This document shows, in pieces, positions 43,291 through 54,199 of a stretch of 64,000 nucleotides of DNA. Position 1 is the stretch's first letter. Every line of letters starts with the position of its first letter. The translations under genes and the position numbers were made by a program. This DNA is from Dipteris shenzhenensis (Eukaryota; Polypodiophyta; Polypodiopsida; Gleicheniales), in assembly GCA_047967505.1 (NCBI GenBank), contig CM106541.1, one strand, 5' to 3'. Under the pieces are notes generated by a model, which was not told the DNA's origin, did no database searches, and saw nothing but the letters and a program-made list of their open reading frames with translations.

Positions 43291-44874
43291 TTATGATTCC
43301 TCATCAAAGATTACATCTCTAGAGATAATGACTTTGCGGTTGATGGGATCATACAATTTGTATGCTTTGCTTTCTTCACTGTAGCCAACCATGATGCATT
43401 TGCGTGACTTTGCATCCAATTTCCTGCAATGATCATCATGTATGTGGGCATATGCTATGCAACCAAATATGCGGAGATGCCCAATGCGTGGCTTGTGTCC
43501 AGTGAATGCTTCATAAGGAGTCATACCTTGTATCGGTTTGGTAGGAAGCCGATTAAGCAAGTAGTTAGCTATAGCTATTGCTTCTGCCCAATACTGATTT
43601 GGAAGATGCTTTTCACTAAGCATTGCTCTAGCACTGTCTGCTAAAGTCGTCGCATTCTTCCTTTCAGCTCTTGTATTCTGCTGAGGAGTATCTGCACATG
43701 TGAATTGTCTTCGAATGCCGTGATTTTTGCAAAAGTTCATGAATGCTGAAGACATGTATTCACCTCCTCTGTCTGATCTCATGACCTTGATCTTTCTGCC
43801 TGTCTGGTTTTCTACCATGGCTTTGAATTCTTGAAATCTGGCAAACACTTCAGATTTCTCTTTCAGAAAGTAGACCCAACAATATCTGCTATAGTCGTCG
43901 ATGAAGGTCAAGTAATAAAGTGAACCATTGATGCTGCGGGTCTGGGCATAACCCCATACATCTGTATGAATCAAATCAAGAATACCTCGTGCACGAGAGG
44001 TACTTCTGACAAAGTTGGTTCGCTTTTGTTTGCCGAAGCAGCATGCTTCACAAACTTTTCCAAGAAACTGTAGCTTCGGAATCCCAATTGCCATATTTTG
44101 ATTCCTGAGATCTAACAAGTACTTGAAATTGATATGACCATATCTCTTGTGCCATTTTGCAGATAGTGGCATCTGTTGCATTTGAGCTGACATGGCATGC
44201 TTATCTGGTACTGTAGCTAGCATCCTGTATAAGCGTCCTTCCTTGACACCTTTTGCTACTAGCTGACCTCTTTTGGATTTGTCTCTGATAGTGCATTCAT
44301 CACCATCGAAGATGACTTTGTAGTTGTGTTTCGTCATTTGACCTACTGACAAAAGGTTCTTGCTGAGCTTCAGAACATAGAGCACATCTTTGACTAATCC
44401 TTTTGTACCAGTGAAATTGTTCATAGGGATAACACCTGTCCCTTGAACTGGATTCGGTGTATTGTTTGTTGTGTAGATGACATTCTTTTGACCTTCTAAT
44501 GGCTTCATTTCTGTGAACCATTCCTGATGATTTGTCATATGAGATGATGCACCGCTGTCGATGTACCAAGGATCCTGTTCCACTTGGTCGACTTGATAGC
44601 TGAAATCCTCTTTGGGATTGAAATCAGTGTCTAGGTGCATTGTATCAGTCTGATGCAATTCCTCACTTGCAAGAAACATATTGCCATGTTCCTTTGCAAA
44701 ATGACTGTGACTAGAATGTCCACCACGATGATTTCCTCTTCCTCGGGAAGTCCCTTGACTACTGCTGGATTGACCGCCTTGGTCATACTGCTTCTTGCGG
44801 CAATCTCTTTCATAGTGTCCAAACTTGTGATAGTAGTTGCACTGGATGTTTGACACATTGGTGGATGCATTCCC
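43291..44874 (-). CDS. Copia zinc knuckle, protease and integrase
   Basis: 521 residues open (44856-43291). It starts with the zinc knuckle CNYYHKFGHYERDC, in which the second Cys is Tyr, so metal binding is doubtful. The protease motif WYIDSGASSHMTNH has the intact catalytic Asp. The integrase follows: HHCC zinc site (WHKRYGHINF ... CEACCFGKQK), then catalytic acids in LIHTDVW, VMRSDRGGEY and QQNTRAERKN, all three present. It ends in the usual RIFGCIAYAHI and DPINRKVIISRDVIFDEES. This is the best-preserved enzymatic part of any element in the window. Confidence 0.9.
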   Translation of the reverse strand, partial: GNASTNVSNIQCNYYHKFGHYERDCRKKQYDQGGQSSSSQGTSRGRGNHRGGHSSHSHFAKEHGNMFLASEELHQTDTMHLDTDFNPKEDFSYQVDQVEQDPWYIDSGASSHMTNHQEWFTEMKPLEGQKNVIYTTNNTPNPVQGTGVIPMNNFTGTKGLVKDVLYVLKLSKNLLSVGQMTKHNYKVIFDGDECTIRDKSKRGQLVAKGVKEGRLYRMLATVPDKHAMSAQMQQMPLSAKWHKRYGHINFKYLLDLRNQNMAIGIPKLQFLGKVCEACCFGKQKRTNFVRSTSRARGILDLIHTDVWGYAQTRSINGSLYYLTFIDDYSRYCWVYFLKEKSEVFARFQEFKAMVENQTGRKIKVMRSDRGGEYMSSAFMNFCKNHGIRRQFTCADTPQQNTRAERKNATTLADSARAMLSEKHLPNQYWAEAIAIANYLLNRLPTKPIQGMTPYEAFTGHKPRIGHLRIFGCIAYAHIHDDHCRKLDAKSRKCIMVGYSEESKAYKLYDPINRKVIISRDVIFDEES

Positions 44875-45756
44875 TCATCCTTGAAATCTTCCTCGATTGG
44901 AATGATTTCCTCTTTTCTGATTTTGATGTTGCTGAGGATGATGCTGACTTTGATTTTGTTGATGATGACCACTTTTCTGATATGATCTACCTCTGTTTCT
45001 GCATTTGCCTCTGCTTCTGTCTGAAGCTGTGAATGCCTGATCATTAGAATGACCTTTACGTGCTTGAATGGCCTGAGTCCTGAGTTCTTCACCGAGTAGA
45101 ACTGACTGAAGTTCTTCCAGTGTTGGAATTTGCCGTTGGATGGCAATACTCTGGACTAGATTCTCATATCCTTCTCCTAGTCCATTTAGGATTACTTGAA
45201 CCATTTCTGTGGGATTCATAGTCTCTCCTGCTGCTGCAAGTTGATTGTTGTAGTCTTTGATGCAGAGTACATAAGCATGACTGGTTTCATTGCTATTGCG
45301 GAAACTCTGGTTGATCTGGTTTCTCAGGGTGAGAATCCTGGATGTGTTCTTGGACTCGTAGAGAGCTGTGAACATATCCCATGCTTCTTTTGATGTCTTG
45401 ACTGTGTTGAGCTGTCCAAGCATGACATCTTGCACATTCTGCTTGATCAGGTGATAGGCATACTTGTCTTTCTTATCCCATTCTGCTTGAGGTCGGGCAA
45501 TGGCAGGATCTGCTATTGGTGCGAAAACTGTTTGTGTAGATGTAGATCCCGATGTAGATCCCGTTGCTGGTGCTGTGACAATAGATGGAGTAGAGCTACT
45601 GGTGGCTGGATCGGCCAATGGCCTAGGTATAGATCCATCGACATACTCCCATTTGTCCTGAAGCACAAGAATGGTCTCCATTCGGTATTTCCATGTACCA
45701 TAATTGGAGTTGTCTAACTTAGCAGATGCCTCCAGATTGAGGTTGCTAGTCGACAT
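44875..45756 (-). CDS. Copia gag (UBN2-like), ending at an in-frame TGA
   Basis: The start is taken at MSTSNLNLEASAKLDNSNY, 25 codons inside the longer frame, because this fits copia gag N-termini and the upstream codons extend into leader. Blocks typical of gag: NYGTWKYRMETILVLQDKWE, KEAWDMFTALYESKN, YVLCIKDYNNQLAAAGE and MVQVILNGLGEGYENLV. It is followed by a basic Arg/Gln/His-rich tail. A TGA at 44877-44875 lies in the same frame as the downstream zinc knuckle/protease. An Arg CGA-to-TGA change is the simplest origin, but a regulated gag-pol stop cannot be excluded from sequence. Confidence 0.85.
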   Translation of the reverse strand: MSTSNLNLEASAKLDNSNYGTWKYRMETILVLQDKWEYVDGSIPRPLADPATSSSTPSIVTAPATGSTSGSTSTQTVFAPIADPAIARPQAEWDKKDKYAYHLIKQNVQDVMLGQLNTVKTSKEAWDMFTALYESKNTSRILTLRNQINQSFRNSNETSHAYVLCIKDYNNQLAAAGETMNPTEMVQVILNGLGEGYENLVQSIAIQRQIPTLEELQSVLLGEELRTQAIQARKGHSNDQAFTASDRSRGKCRNRGRSYQKSGHHQQNQSQHHPQQHQNQKRGNHSNRGRFQG

Positions 45757-45839
45757 GGTGCAAACAATGTACTCAAAAAGTGTCCTAAAAAGCTCTGTAT
45801 GAATCAACTGCAAATACACTGAAGATGCCAAGTGAAATC

Positions 45840-48370
45840 TCTGTATCGTCGATGAAGATAGAACTGCAGTATATAAGATCTGATCTGTGTTAGAAGGCTT
45901 GTGGCAATGATGCCGGGAATAGCCAAGAGGCTTTACAAGGCTAAAAAATGATGTGCACGATGCCGTGAGATAGCCAAATAGGCTTTACAATGGTGGCATG
46001 TGTGTGTGAAATCAAATGATATCTGCCCACTGAATCAATCTGCAATGCCTCTGAACTTTGAAGTCTACTCACTGAACTGATGAACGTAAGGTTTCAGGTA
46101 ATGACTGACTCCGAGTAGGTACTAGTCGGGAATTTTGGGCATGGCTTAGATTGGCAACTTGGGGAAATTCAAAGCGTCCCCTCTATGGCGATCTAGTCTA
46201 CTCTGATCTAGATCTAAACCAACTGTCGATCGATGAAAGAGCAGCAAATAATTCCTTTTCTTTTGTTCTTTTTAAGTGCTGGGTCAGATGCAGCGATGTA
46301 GAGGCAAATGTGCGTGAAGGAAGTGGTCTTGTCGGCGAGGCATAAATGTGAGTGTAACTTGCGCTGAAATGTGCGCATGATGTAATGAGCGCGTAAAGCA
46401 CAAAAAAACGAGCGACTTTCCTTTTTGGAGCACCCTCAAATTCTTCCTGGATCAAGAGATATGACTTGATCTAGGTGGAGGGGCAAAGGAGTGCAAATGG
46501 TGTTCAATGATGATGTGTCACTGTGAGTCACATGCAGTGATGATGTGGCACTGTGCTTAGCAAGAGGTGTGCCTGTGAAGCTCTGTGCTGAGGTGGCAGG
46601 AGTGTGCACATGCAGTGTGTGCACAGTGTGCCTGGCAAGGGACTGTGCCTGCAGAGGGTCAGTGCTGACTGGATTGCTGAGGTGGCAGTGCTAAGGTGGC
46701 ACAGATGATGTCAGCAAGGTGATGTGGCAATGCTAATGTGGCACAGGTGATGTGGCTGATGATGTGGCACTGTGGATAAGGATGCCATGTGGCAGAAATA
46801 TAACCAATGAATAAACCCAGGGTCAATTGACCTAACCCTGGTCAGGGCCTATCTGCCACGTGTCAATACACAGACCAACCCTATTTGCTTGGTAACCTGG
46901 GTTACGGTACGTGGGTTACCTTAACCAGATAAGGTGATGTGGCACCTTGATGACCAAACTTGACCCTGAGAATAAAACCTTACCACGTGTCGCCTCGTGG
47001 TCTATCAGAATCTTTGGAAGATTCATCGGAATCTGTGTGGATTCCGTTGCCATCGAGCGTTTCTTTGTCAATGGAGCTTGCTGGTGATCGCGACGTTGTT
47101 GCATGAGATGAGGGAGATGCCTCTCGTTCGGAGGTTTGCATAGAGGAGCTTCGGGTGGTTAGACCGTCGGACGGGAGTTTCGCGTCTCCCGTTGCTGAGG
47201 CTTTGCTATGGAGCCTTGGCGTTGAGGCTGGCTGGAGCTATGAGGAGTTGCAGAAGATGGGTTGCGGCTGGAGCCATTAGAGTTGGCGGTTTTTGTCCGT
47301 GGCGAAGCTACTTGGTCGTTGCCATTTGCTGAGTTGGTGGCGTAGCTATTGGAGCCGTGGCGGAGCTACAGCTCATGGCTGTTGGAGTAGAGCGGCTGTG
47401 AATCGCAAGGGGAGATGCACCGGGAGCTTGGAGCTTACGTAGGGATGGCCGTTGCCCGTGTTGGAGGTCTGCCGGGAGTCGCGGCTGTGCTGGAGGCTAT
47501 GGCTCTTGGTTTGCCGCTCCACAAGAGATTCAAAGCTTGCGCTTTGGAACAGCAATCCGTCGTTGGCTCAGAACTGCAATCTGAATGGAGATACATGCCA
47601 TCGAGTGAGCAGCGGGCTAAGGAAGGCCAAGCCTTTTTTGTTGAAGCGGTCGTTGTGTAGCATGGGCTGCGCCTCAAGAGCTGCCTTGTGTAGAGAGCCT
47701 TTGAGTTGCTGGAGAGGCTGAGAATCGCAGAAGCCGGTTGATGCGACTGTTCTTGTGAGCTTGTTGGACGTTGCAAGTCGAAGGCATTCGAGTTTGGTCG
47801 AGAGAGCCGCTGAGACTTTGTCTTGGCTCGTCCTCAAGAGCTCTTGGTCATGAGCCAAGCTTTGGAGTCGAGTCATTGTAGAGGTCATCTCTGAGTCCCA
47901 TCTTTGGACTAGTCGAGTCAAGGGCATTGCTTGAAGGTCGCAGGTCGTCTTTGTCGCAGATCGATGTGGATAGTTGAAGCTATCTATTGGCACTGAAGAA
48001 GACCGAGTTGATAAAGGTCATAGGAGCCTCTTTGCTTTGGTGTTGCACTCAAAGCTCTCCTCTCACCAAGAACAGAGAATAGTCTCTCTCTCTCTAATCA
48101 ATACAAAGAACTAAAACAGAAAATGGATTCTCACGATGGATTTCTTTCACTCTCAAAGGAATGAACACTCAAAGGATTCTCCCTATCTCTTTCATCAAAA
48201 GAGATGAACAGAAATTCCTCTCAAATGGACGAAATTTCTTCCAAAATGAGCGGAAATTTTCTCTCAACGGAAGTGAAGGGAAGGATCTCACAATCACTCA
48301 AGAGAACTCTCAATCTCACAATCTCTCTCACACTCTCAAGAATCTCAATGTCTCAGCGGAAGACAAGGGA
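45840..48370 (-). other. Unusually long 5' leader of the AATAG copia element (about 2.5 kb)
   Basis: Between the primer-binding site and gag lies about 2.5 kb with no copia domain. From about 46480 to 46800 it is a GATGTGGCACTGTG/GCTGAGGTGGCA low-complexity repeat. 46780-47000 is rich in CCACGTG motifs. 47050-47950 is GC-richer and has longer frames on both strands (47568-47993 minus, 47415-47660 plus) without recognisable motifs. 48080-48360 is CTC-rich. It may hold captured host sequence or an extra untranslated region. The other copia element has only about 0.5 kb here. Confidence 0.55.
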
Positions 48371-48382
48371 GCTCTGATACCA
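48371..48382 (-). other. Primer-binding site of the AATAG copia element
   Basis: TGGTATCAGAGC on the minus strand directly inside the 5' LTR. Confidence 0.9.
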
Positions 48383-48639
48383 TGACAAAATATGAAGAGG
48401 GGAGAGGAGAAGAGTGGAGATGAGGAGAGAGGGCACAGCTAGACAGCACACCACAAATGACTAACTGTACACTAGAATTAGTTGAAAAAATAGAATATAT
48501 ACAAACCCTTTTAGGGTTAGGGTTAGGGGATCTAACCCTTTCCTTTATAGCACTCTATAAGGTTAGTGCTATGCACATATGATCACGTGATGGTGCTATG
48601 CACACATGATCACATGATGTTGAGCGTAAACTCTCAACA
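48383..48639 (-). repeat. 5' LTR of the AATAG copia element
   Basis: 257 bp. It differs from the 3' LTR at four positions (A/G, T/G and G/C in the first 70 nt of the plus-strand reading, G/A near the other end). Confidence 0.93.
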
Positions 48640-50900
48640 AATAGATTTCTCCAATAGTCTTAGTTCCAAAAAAGAATGGCAAGTTATAGGTCTGTGTAGA
48701 TTACAAAAAATTGAATGCTACTACTATCATCAACCCATTCTCTCTAACCTTTTGGCATACCATGTTAGATCTAGTGGCCGAACATGAAGCTTAAATGTTT
48801 TTTAGTGGGTATAATTCGATTCAAATGGCCAAGGAGGATAAAGACAAAATGACATTGTGATAGAGTGGGGGTTGTTTGCTAGTAATGTGATGAACTTTGG
48901 TTTGAGAAGACTGCTCCACCCACATTTCAAGGATGAATTCAAAAGGTTTTTGCGCCCTATCTTATGACATTCATGAGGGTGTTCCTTGATGACTTCAATG
49001 TGTTTTGCAAGAAGGATGAGCACATTGAATACCTTTGACTCTACTTCAGAAAATACAGGGAATCTCATCTAAATTTGAATCCGATGAAATGCACATTTGC
49101 TGTATGATGCAGTGTTCTGCTCGGGCATATTAATTCAGCAGAAGGAATGGCCGTCGATCCAAGGAAGGTTGTGGCAATCTGGGAGGCCAAAGCGCCAGGG
49201 AATTCTAAAGAAACCATACCATTTATTGGACAAATTGAAGTGATGCAATAGATTTTTGAGGTACCTTCAAATATGTCTATCAACCCTCACAAAACTCCTC
49301 TCTCCAAATGAACAATTCATTTGGAGAGAGGAGTAAGAAAAACCATTCCAATTGCTAAAGAAAGTGCCAATGGTGGCACCTATCCTCATTCCATCGAATT
49401 CAAACCACGAATTATGTATATTTGTGGATGCATTGGATATTGCAATGGGTGCAGTCTTAATGAAAACCTTAATAAAGGGGTTGGTTCAACCGATCTACTA
49501 TGCCAGTCGGACCTTGTCTATTGTGAGCGGAACTATTCAGCCACCGAGAGGGAAGGTTTGGGCATGGTGTATGCTCTTCCAAAATTTTGACACTATCTTT
49601 TGGGGAATGAAGTGGTATTTCATGTGGATCATCAGGCATGTATTTGGTCAATAAGTCCCAGTCGTTGTCTGGAAAGATAGTACGGTGGATCCTCCTCTTG
49701 CAAGAATTCAACTACAGAATCGTTCACACACCTGGAAGGCAACATATCATAGCAGACTATCTTAGTTGATTGGAGTTCTAAGAGCATCTAGGAAGGGTAT
49801 TCCATATGATCTTCCTATTGCATCTTTGTTTCAGGTGGAAACCATTTGTAGAACGGATTGATATGACAGAATGTTGCAATTCCTAACTGATGGAGTTTTC
49901 TTGGAAAGTTTAACAAAAGATCAGAGGCATAGCTTGGCCATTCCATATGATCTTCCTATTGCATCTTTGTTTCAGGTGGAAACCATTTGTAGAACGGATT
50001 GATATGACAGAATGTTGCAATTCCTAACTGATGGAGTTTTCTTGGAAAGTTTAACAAAAGATCAGAGGCATAGCTTGGCCCTTAAAAGTGGTACTTCCTG
50101 AACAAGACAATTAAGAAATTGACCAAGGTGCATATGATTATGTGCAAGATGGCATCAACACATGATCTACAAGGAGCCAGGTAGGTAGAAAGCTCAAATA
50201 AAATAACAAAGAGGATTCCGAAACTCAGTTTTCAAAAACAGAACAGATCGGGACACACAGCTAGATTTTGCTTTGTGGGCATTCAAGATAGCATTTAAAG
50301 TTAGTATTGGGATGACACCATTCAAATTAGTGTATGGAATAGAGCCGAAGGTGCCAATGGAGTTTGTCACTACCAGTTTATGGATTTCAATAGAAAAACT
50401 AACTCTGGTAGAGTCGGTGGAATTCTGTTGCCATCAATTAGATCAATTGGAGGAGGATCGACTTCAAAGCTGGTACATAGCACAAATAATCAAGAGCGTA
50501 GAAAAGCATGGGTACATAGAAATATTAAATTCAAACTATTCAAAAAAGGAGATTGGGTTCTCATGTTTAATAGAAATTTGGGGAAATTTTTGGGGAAGCT
50601 GAAGTTGAGGTATGATGGACCATTTACGATTGTGGAAGATCTAGGCAGGGCATGTTTTTACTATAGCAGATATGCATGGAAATCTGTTGTTGAAGCTAGT
50701 GAATGGTTTTCATCTCAAACCTTTTTGTAGACTTTGGAAGAAGTATGATCCAACTTTGGACTATGTTGTTGGACATTGGGCTGCATCCGATCTAACAGCG
50801 TCGGGTACATTGGGATTACAAAAATGGGAATCATGCATGAAGGTGGCGATTGTGACAATTCGCACATGTGGGTACTCCAGTTCATATCAATCCTCTCACA
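48640..50900 (+). pseudogene. Ty3/gypsy RT, RNase H and integrase, right part
   Basis: This continues the RT interrupted at 41151. Near 48660 the NGKL-type strand after PIV-x-VPKK is readable. RFLDD-type FLDDFNVF (catalytic Asp-Asp) lies at about 48982-49005, and LNLNPMKCTF follows. RNase H near 49400-49600 shows IYYASRTLS, YSATEREGLGMVYALPKF and a degenerate DHQA. Integrase C-terminal parts at 50273-50730 include GMTPFKLVYGIEPKVPMEF and, in another frame, KLKLRYDGPFTIVED. At least four frameshifts and stops, plus a 141-bp tandem duplication, make it dead. No 3' LTR was recognised beyond 50.9 kb. Confidence 0.8.
49799..50080. repeat. 141-bp tandem duplication inside gypsy integrase
   Basis: 49799-49939 and 49940-50080 are nearly identical head-to-tail copies (ATTCCATATGATCTTCC...AGCTTGGCC). 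141 is divisible by three, but the frame is already lost. The near-identity means the duplication happened after the element decayed. Confidence 0.9.
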
Positions 50901-51129
50901 CGGTTCATTCTTAGTTTTGCACCGTCCTTGCTCTGTTTTTCTTTGTGTAAAATTTCATACTCGATCTATTTTAGCGCATCAGCATCATATGGGGAGTTCT
51001 AAAACCTGTTTTTACCCCGTTTTTATGGAAGAGATTGGGGATGCAAAAGGAGCCACCATCAGTAGCTTTAGTCTGGAAGTCCTAGCAACTGCATTCAACC
51101 CGTACATGGGAAGGATTCACAAAGACTAA

Positions 51130-53040
51130 GAAACATCCTATTTGTAATTTTAGAAAAATCTAAGTAGATGATCCAATACTACCCATACAGACGAACATGA
51201 GAGCAATGAAAATAGCCCTTGTCTCCTAGATTTTGAATTCTACATTTTCAATTATTGTTGTCTACTTGGACTTCAAAGTTAATTTTGTTGAGTTTGTATT
51301 TAGTTCTCCTTTTGGTTTTTAATCAAAGTTCTTTACCATAATCATCAAGGTTGGTGCATGTCGGTATAGTACATATTCAACTCGTTGTGTAGGTTATTGT
51401 GAGTTGACTTCCCATGTTGAGTAGATTTATAATGGATCCTAACATTTTTGTCAAATATTGGTCCACTAGTTCCATTATAAGGTTTACCATGTGCTGGCAA
51501 CATGCTAAGTTAATAAATATTAATAATTCATATACATTTCCTTTTTGACATTTGTAGCTTTTGTTGTGCTTCTCTTGGCATTGGTTCATTGGACTCTTGT
51601 TAACTACCATTGCCTTGCAATAATTTCTTCTTGCTTTTTCTTTTTCCATGTACCTGTTGGTCTTCCTTTGCTTTTGATGCTTTTTCTTTGTTTACATGAT
51701 CCATACCTTTGTATGTATTTGTTCAATGTTTTGATTCTTCTTGCTACAAATCTATTTAGCTTATGTAAGACTTTCCCATTGTCTTTGAAGGTCTGCATAC
51801 CTGAAACATTGATCACAAATGTCAGTTTGAGTGATGAGTGTATTACACACTTTCATGTTGCCCTTCATGTCATTATTGCACTACTTTTGGTGCTCTTCTT
51901 TGATGTTTGTCTTGATGTCGTTGTTGTCACTACATTGGTTGCATATTTTTTGTTGAATAGATGATTGTGATGTCATATCATATGAGCAATTTCTAGATTC
52001 CATTGCTCTTGGTTTTCCTAGGCTATCTCTTTTTCTCATTGTATCATACCTTTGAATTCTTCTCTTCTAGTATCTGTCAATAATCCATTATCACAAAAGA
52101 AAAAGAACCAACAACAAGACAAAGCAAAGAGTTGAGTGTATGGAGTTTAATAATGTGTTTTTCATGTATGTAGGGTCCAAGAGGGGTCCAAGTTGCAATG
52201 GTACAATTTCACAAAATAAAATCAAGGAGTAAATAATAGTAGAATTTCTTTTTGTTTCTTGAGCTGAAAATTTTTAAAAGGCCATTCTTAATGAATTACT
52301 TTTTACAACTTTGTAGATTCCATAGGCAAGTGTATGTTCGTGAGTATGAAGTTGTGAGAGGACATAAGTAAGAGAGGGTTTGTTGTATTTGAACTCCCTA
52401 ATGAGACCCAACTAAACTTGAAGTGGGTCTTTGAAAGATGTCCGATGTCAAGTGTTACAGATAATTAAATCAAAGTACTATTGCTTCATGTGGAAGGCTT
52501 AGGTCTTTTAACATGAGTGGCATATGTCTAGAGACTCAAAAATATTGAAGTGCATGTTTGGAGTGGAGACAAGTGCAAATGCAACAATGCATTTTTTCCA
52601 TGCACTCACAAGTAGTGCAAGTAAAGAAGGGCATAGACACAAAAACCATAAAGGTGACAAAACAACAAAGAACCATTAAGGTGATGAAAGAAGAAAAGTA
52701 ATGACGCCCGAATTGGATAAATTTCATGAGCTAGGATCAATTTACCATGCTAATGTTAGCTTTGATGGTTTTGTTTAATTCGCCTTCTCCATAATTAATG
52801 ACACCCAAATTAGATAAGTTTACATCAATATTACAATAAAAAAAGTGCCTTGTTGCCGACTCTCATGGTTTTGTTTTTTCCTTAATATCTCTTATGAGGC
52901 ATTTTGTATTGCTTGGGGGACTCTTCCCCCTGAACTAAGAGAATTATTATTGGTTAGAGAGGAAAAATATAAGAGAACAAAAGAATTATCCTTGGTGGGA
53001 AAGAAAAAACAAGACTTTCACAATTTCATAACAATTTGTT
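51130..53040. other. No assignable feature
   Basis: AT-rich intergenic DNA. A hydrophobic 138-residue plus frame (51545-51964) is more likely the complement of a Lys/Arg-rich degenerate stretch than a gene. No promoter, splice structure or domain supports it. Confidence 0.5.
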
Positions 53041-53042
53041 TT

Positions 53043-53170
53043 CTTCTTTGACTAATATTGCAAAGCATAAGGTACTTCATGTGATCCATGAGATAGTTCC
53101 ATGAGATAGTTCTTCTTTGACTAATATTGCAAAGCATAAGATACTAAATGTGATGCATGAGATAGTTCCA
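53043..53170. repeat. Imperfect tandem duplication, about 65-bp unit
   Basis: TTCTTTGACTAATATTGCAAAG...CATGAGATAGTTCCA occurs at about 53043 and 53110, with an 11-nt partial repeat (TGAGATAGTTC) at the joint. Confidence 0.75.
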
Positions 53171-53788
53171 CGACTACCACCATGAAGAGGAGAAGAGTCA
53201 TTTCATGTGAATGTTTTGTGCCGGTAACCAAGGACTATTCCATGTGTTGAGTAAGTTAATAGATCACTGTTGTTTGATGCTTTGAGGGAAATGCCTAGGG
53301 GAGGCATTTCCCGAGAATGGAGGTCCTGGGGAAAGTGAAGACAGTGACATGCAAATTATTTTCCAAGTGACAACTTAGGAAGGCTGACAGTGATTGTGAC
53401 CTGCAGCTCATCTTCCAGGCGACAAGTTAGATGTTTTAAATTCTAAGGCAACTTCTTGACAAGGACTCCTCACGCACGTAGATGTGGCTTTCGTGAAAGA
53501 AAAGTACTTGATCGTACGGTGGACATTCGTCTTCAGCCTCCCCAGGACCTTCACGATGGTGTGAAATGACATTCATTGAGAGCATGCAAAAAATAAGGGG
53601 ATGTGTGTGTGTGTCATGGAAGGAGATGTCTCACCAAAGAGAATAAGGCAAAAAGACTTAAAAGAGGTGTCTATTTGAATCATCAGCATCCCAACCAAAG
53701 GGTGCTTTCGCTTTCGATGTCTGTGGTTTTGATGTCATTAATTGAGGGGAAAGAGAAAAGCAAAAAAAGGCTTCTTTCTTTAGTATAA

Positions 53789-53820
53789 GTAAATGGGGAG
53801 AGATCTTGCTCATATACAGA

Positions 53821-53861
<41 letters not shown>

Positions 53862-54096
53862 CACAGAGAGAGAGAGAGAGAGAGAGAAGGTTCCACATGG
53901 CAGTCAGAGGAGAGTGAGGTTCCAGAGGTTCTAGGCAAAGGAAGGCTCCACGTGGCAAAGAGACAGAGAGAGAGAGAGAGAGGAGAGGGAGGAAGCATGT
54001 AGTAGACGGGTCCATTTACTCGTATAGAACTATGAATGGGGAGAGATCTTGCTCATAAACAACAAGACTATTGGGTTGTGTGTGTGTGTGTTTGGG

Positions 54097-54135
<39 letters not shown>

Positions 54136-54140
54136 TTCTT
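53789..54140. repeat. Microsatellites flanked by a duplicated 24-mer upstream of ATG13
   Basis: ATGGGGAGAGATCTTGCTCATA occurs at about 53792 and 54034. Between and after the copies lie (TG)n, (GA)n, (TG)n and (CT)n tracts (53822-53890 and 54078-54140). The (CT)n tract probably belongs to the promoter/5'UTR of the ATG13 gene downstream. Confidence 0.8.
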
Positions 54141-54199
54141 TTGTGTGAATCTTTGCCTTCTTTGCTATTCAATCATCAGTTTGCAAGAGCTTCTTGCCT

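Larger units (their letters stand above)
41152..48639 (-). mobile_element. Complete Ty1/copia element with AATAG target duplication, nested in gypsy pol
   Basis: A 7488-bp element reading right to left. LTRs 41152-41408 and 48383-48639 are both 257 bp and differ at only 4 positions by hand count. Both flanks are AATAG. The primer-binding site TGGTATCAGAGC (48382-48371) and a purine tract next to the 3' LTR (41409-41419) are in place. Domain order gag, protease, integrase, RT, RNase H is copia. The insertion point is inside the gypsy RT, which resumes in register after one AATAG is ignored. It is the youngest LTR element in the window by LTR identity, but pol still has two in-frame stops and two frameshifts. 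Confidence 0.95.

Noticed and set aside
47415-47993. Independent gene in the copia leader
   Set aside because: Frames on both strands overlap, none shows a domain, and the region lies within the boundaries of a complete retrotransposon. Kept only as a finding about possible captured DNA.
51545-51964. Multi-pass membrane protein
   Set aside because: The hydrophobicity comes from T-rich composition. No start context, homologous motif or gene structure.
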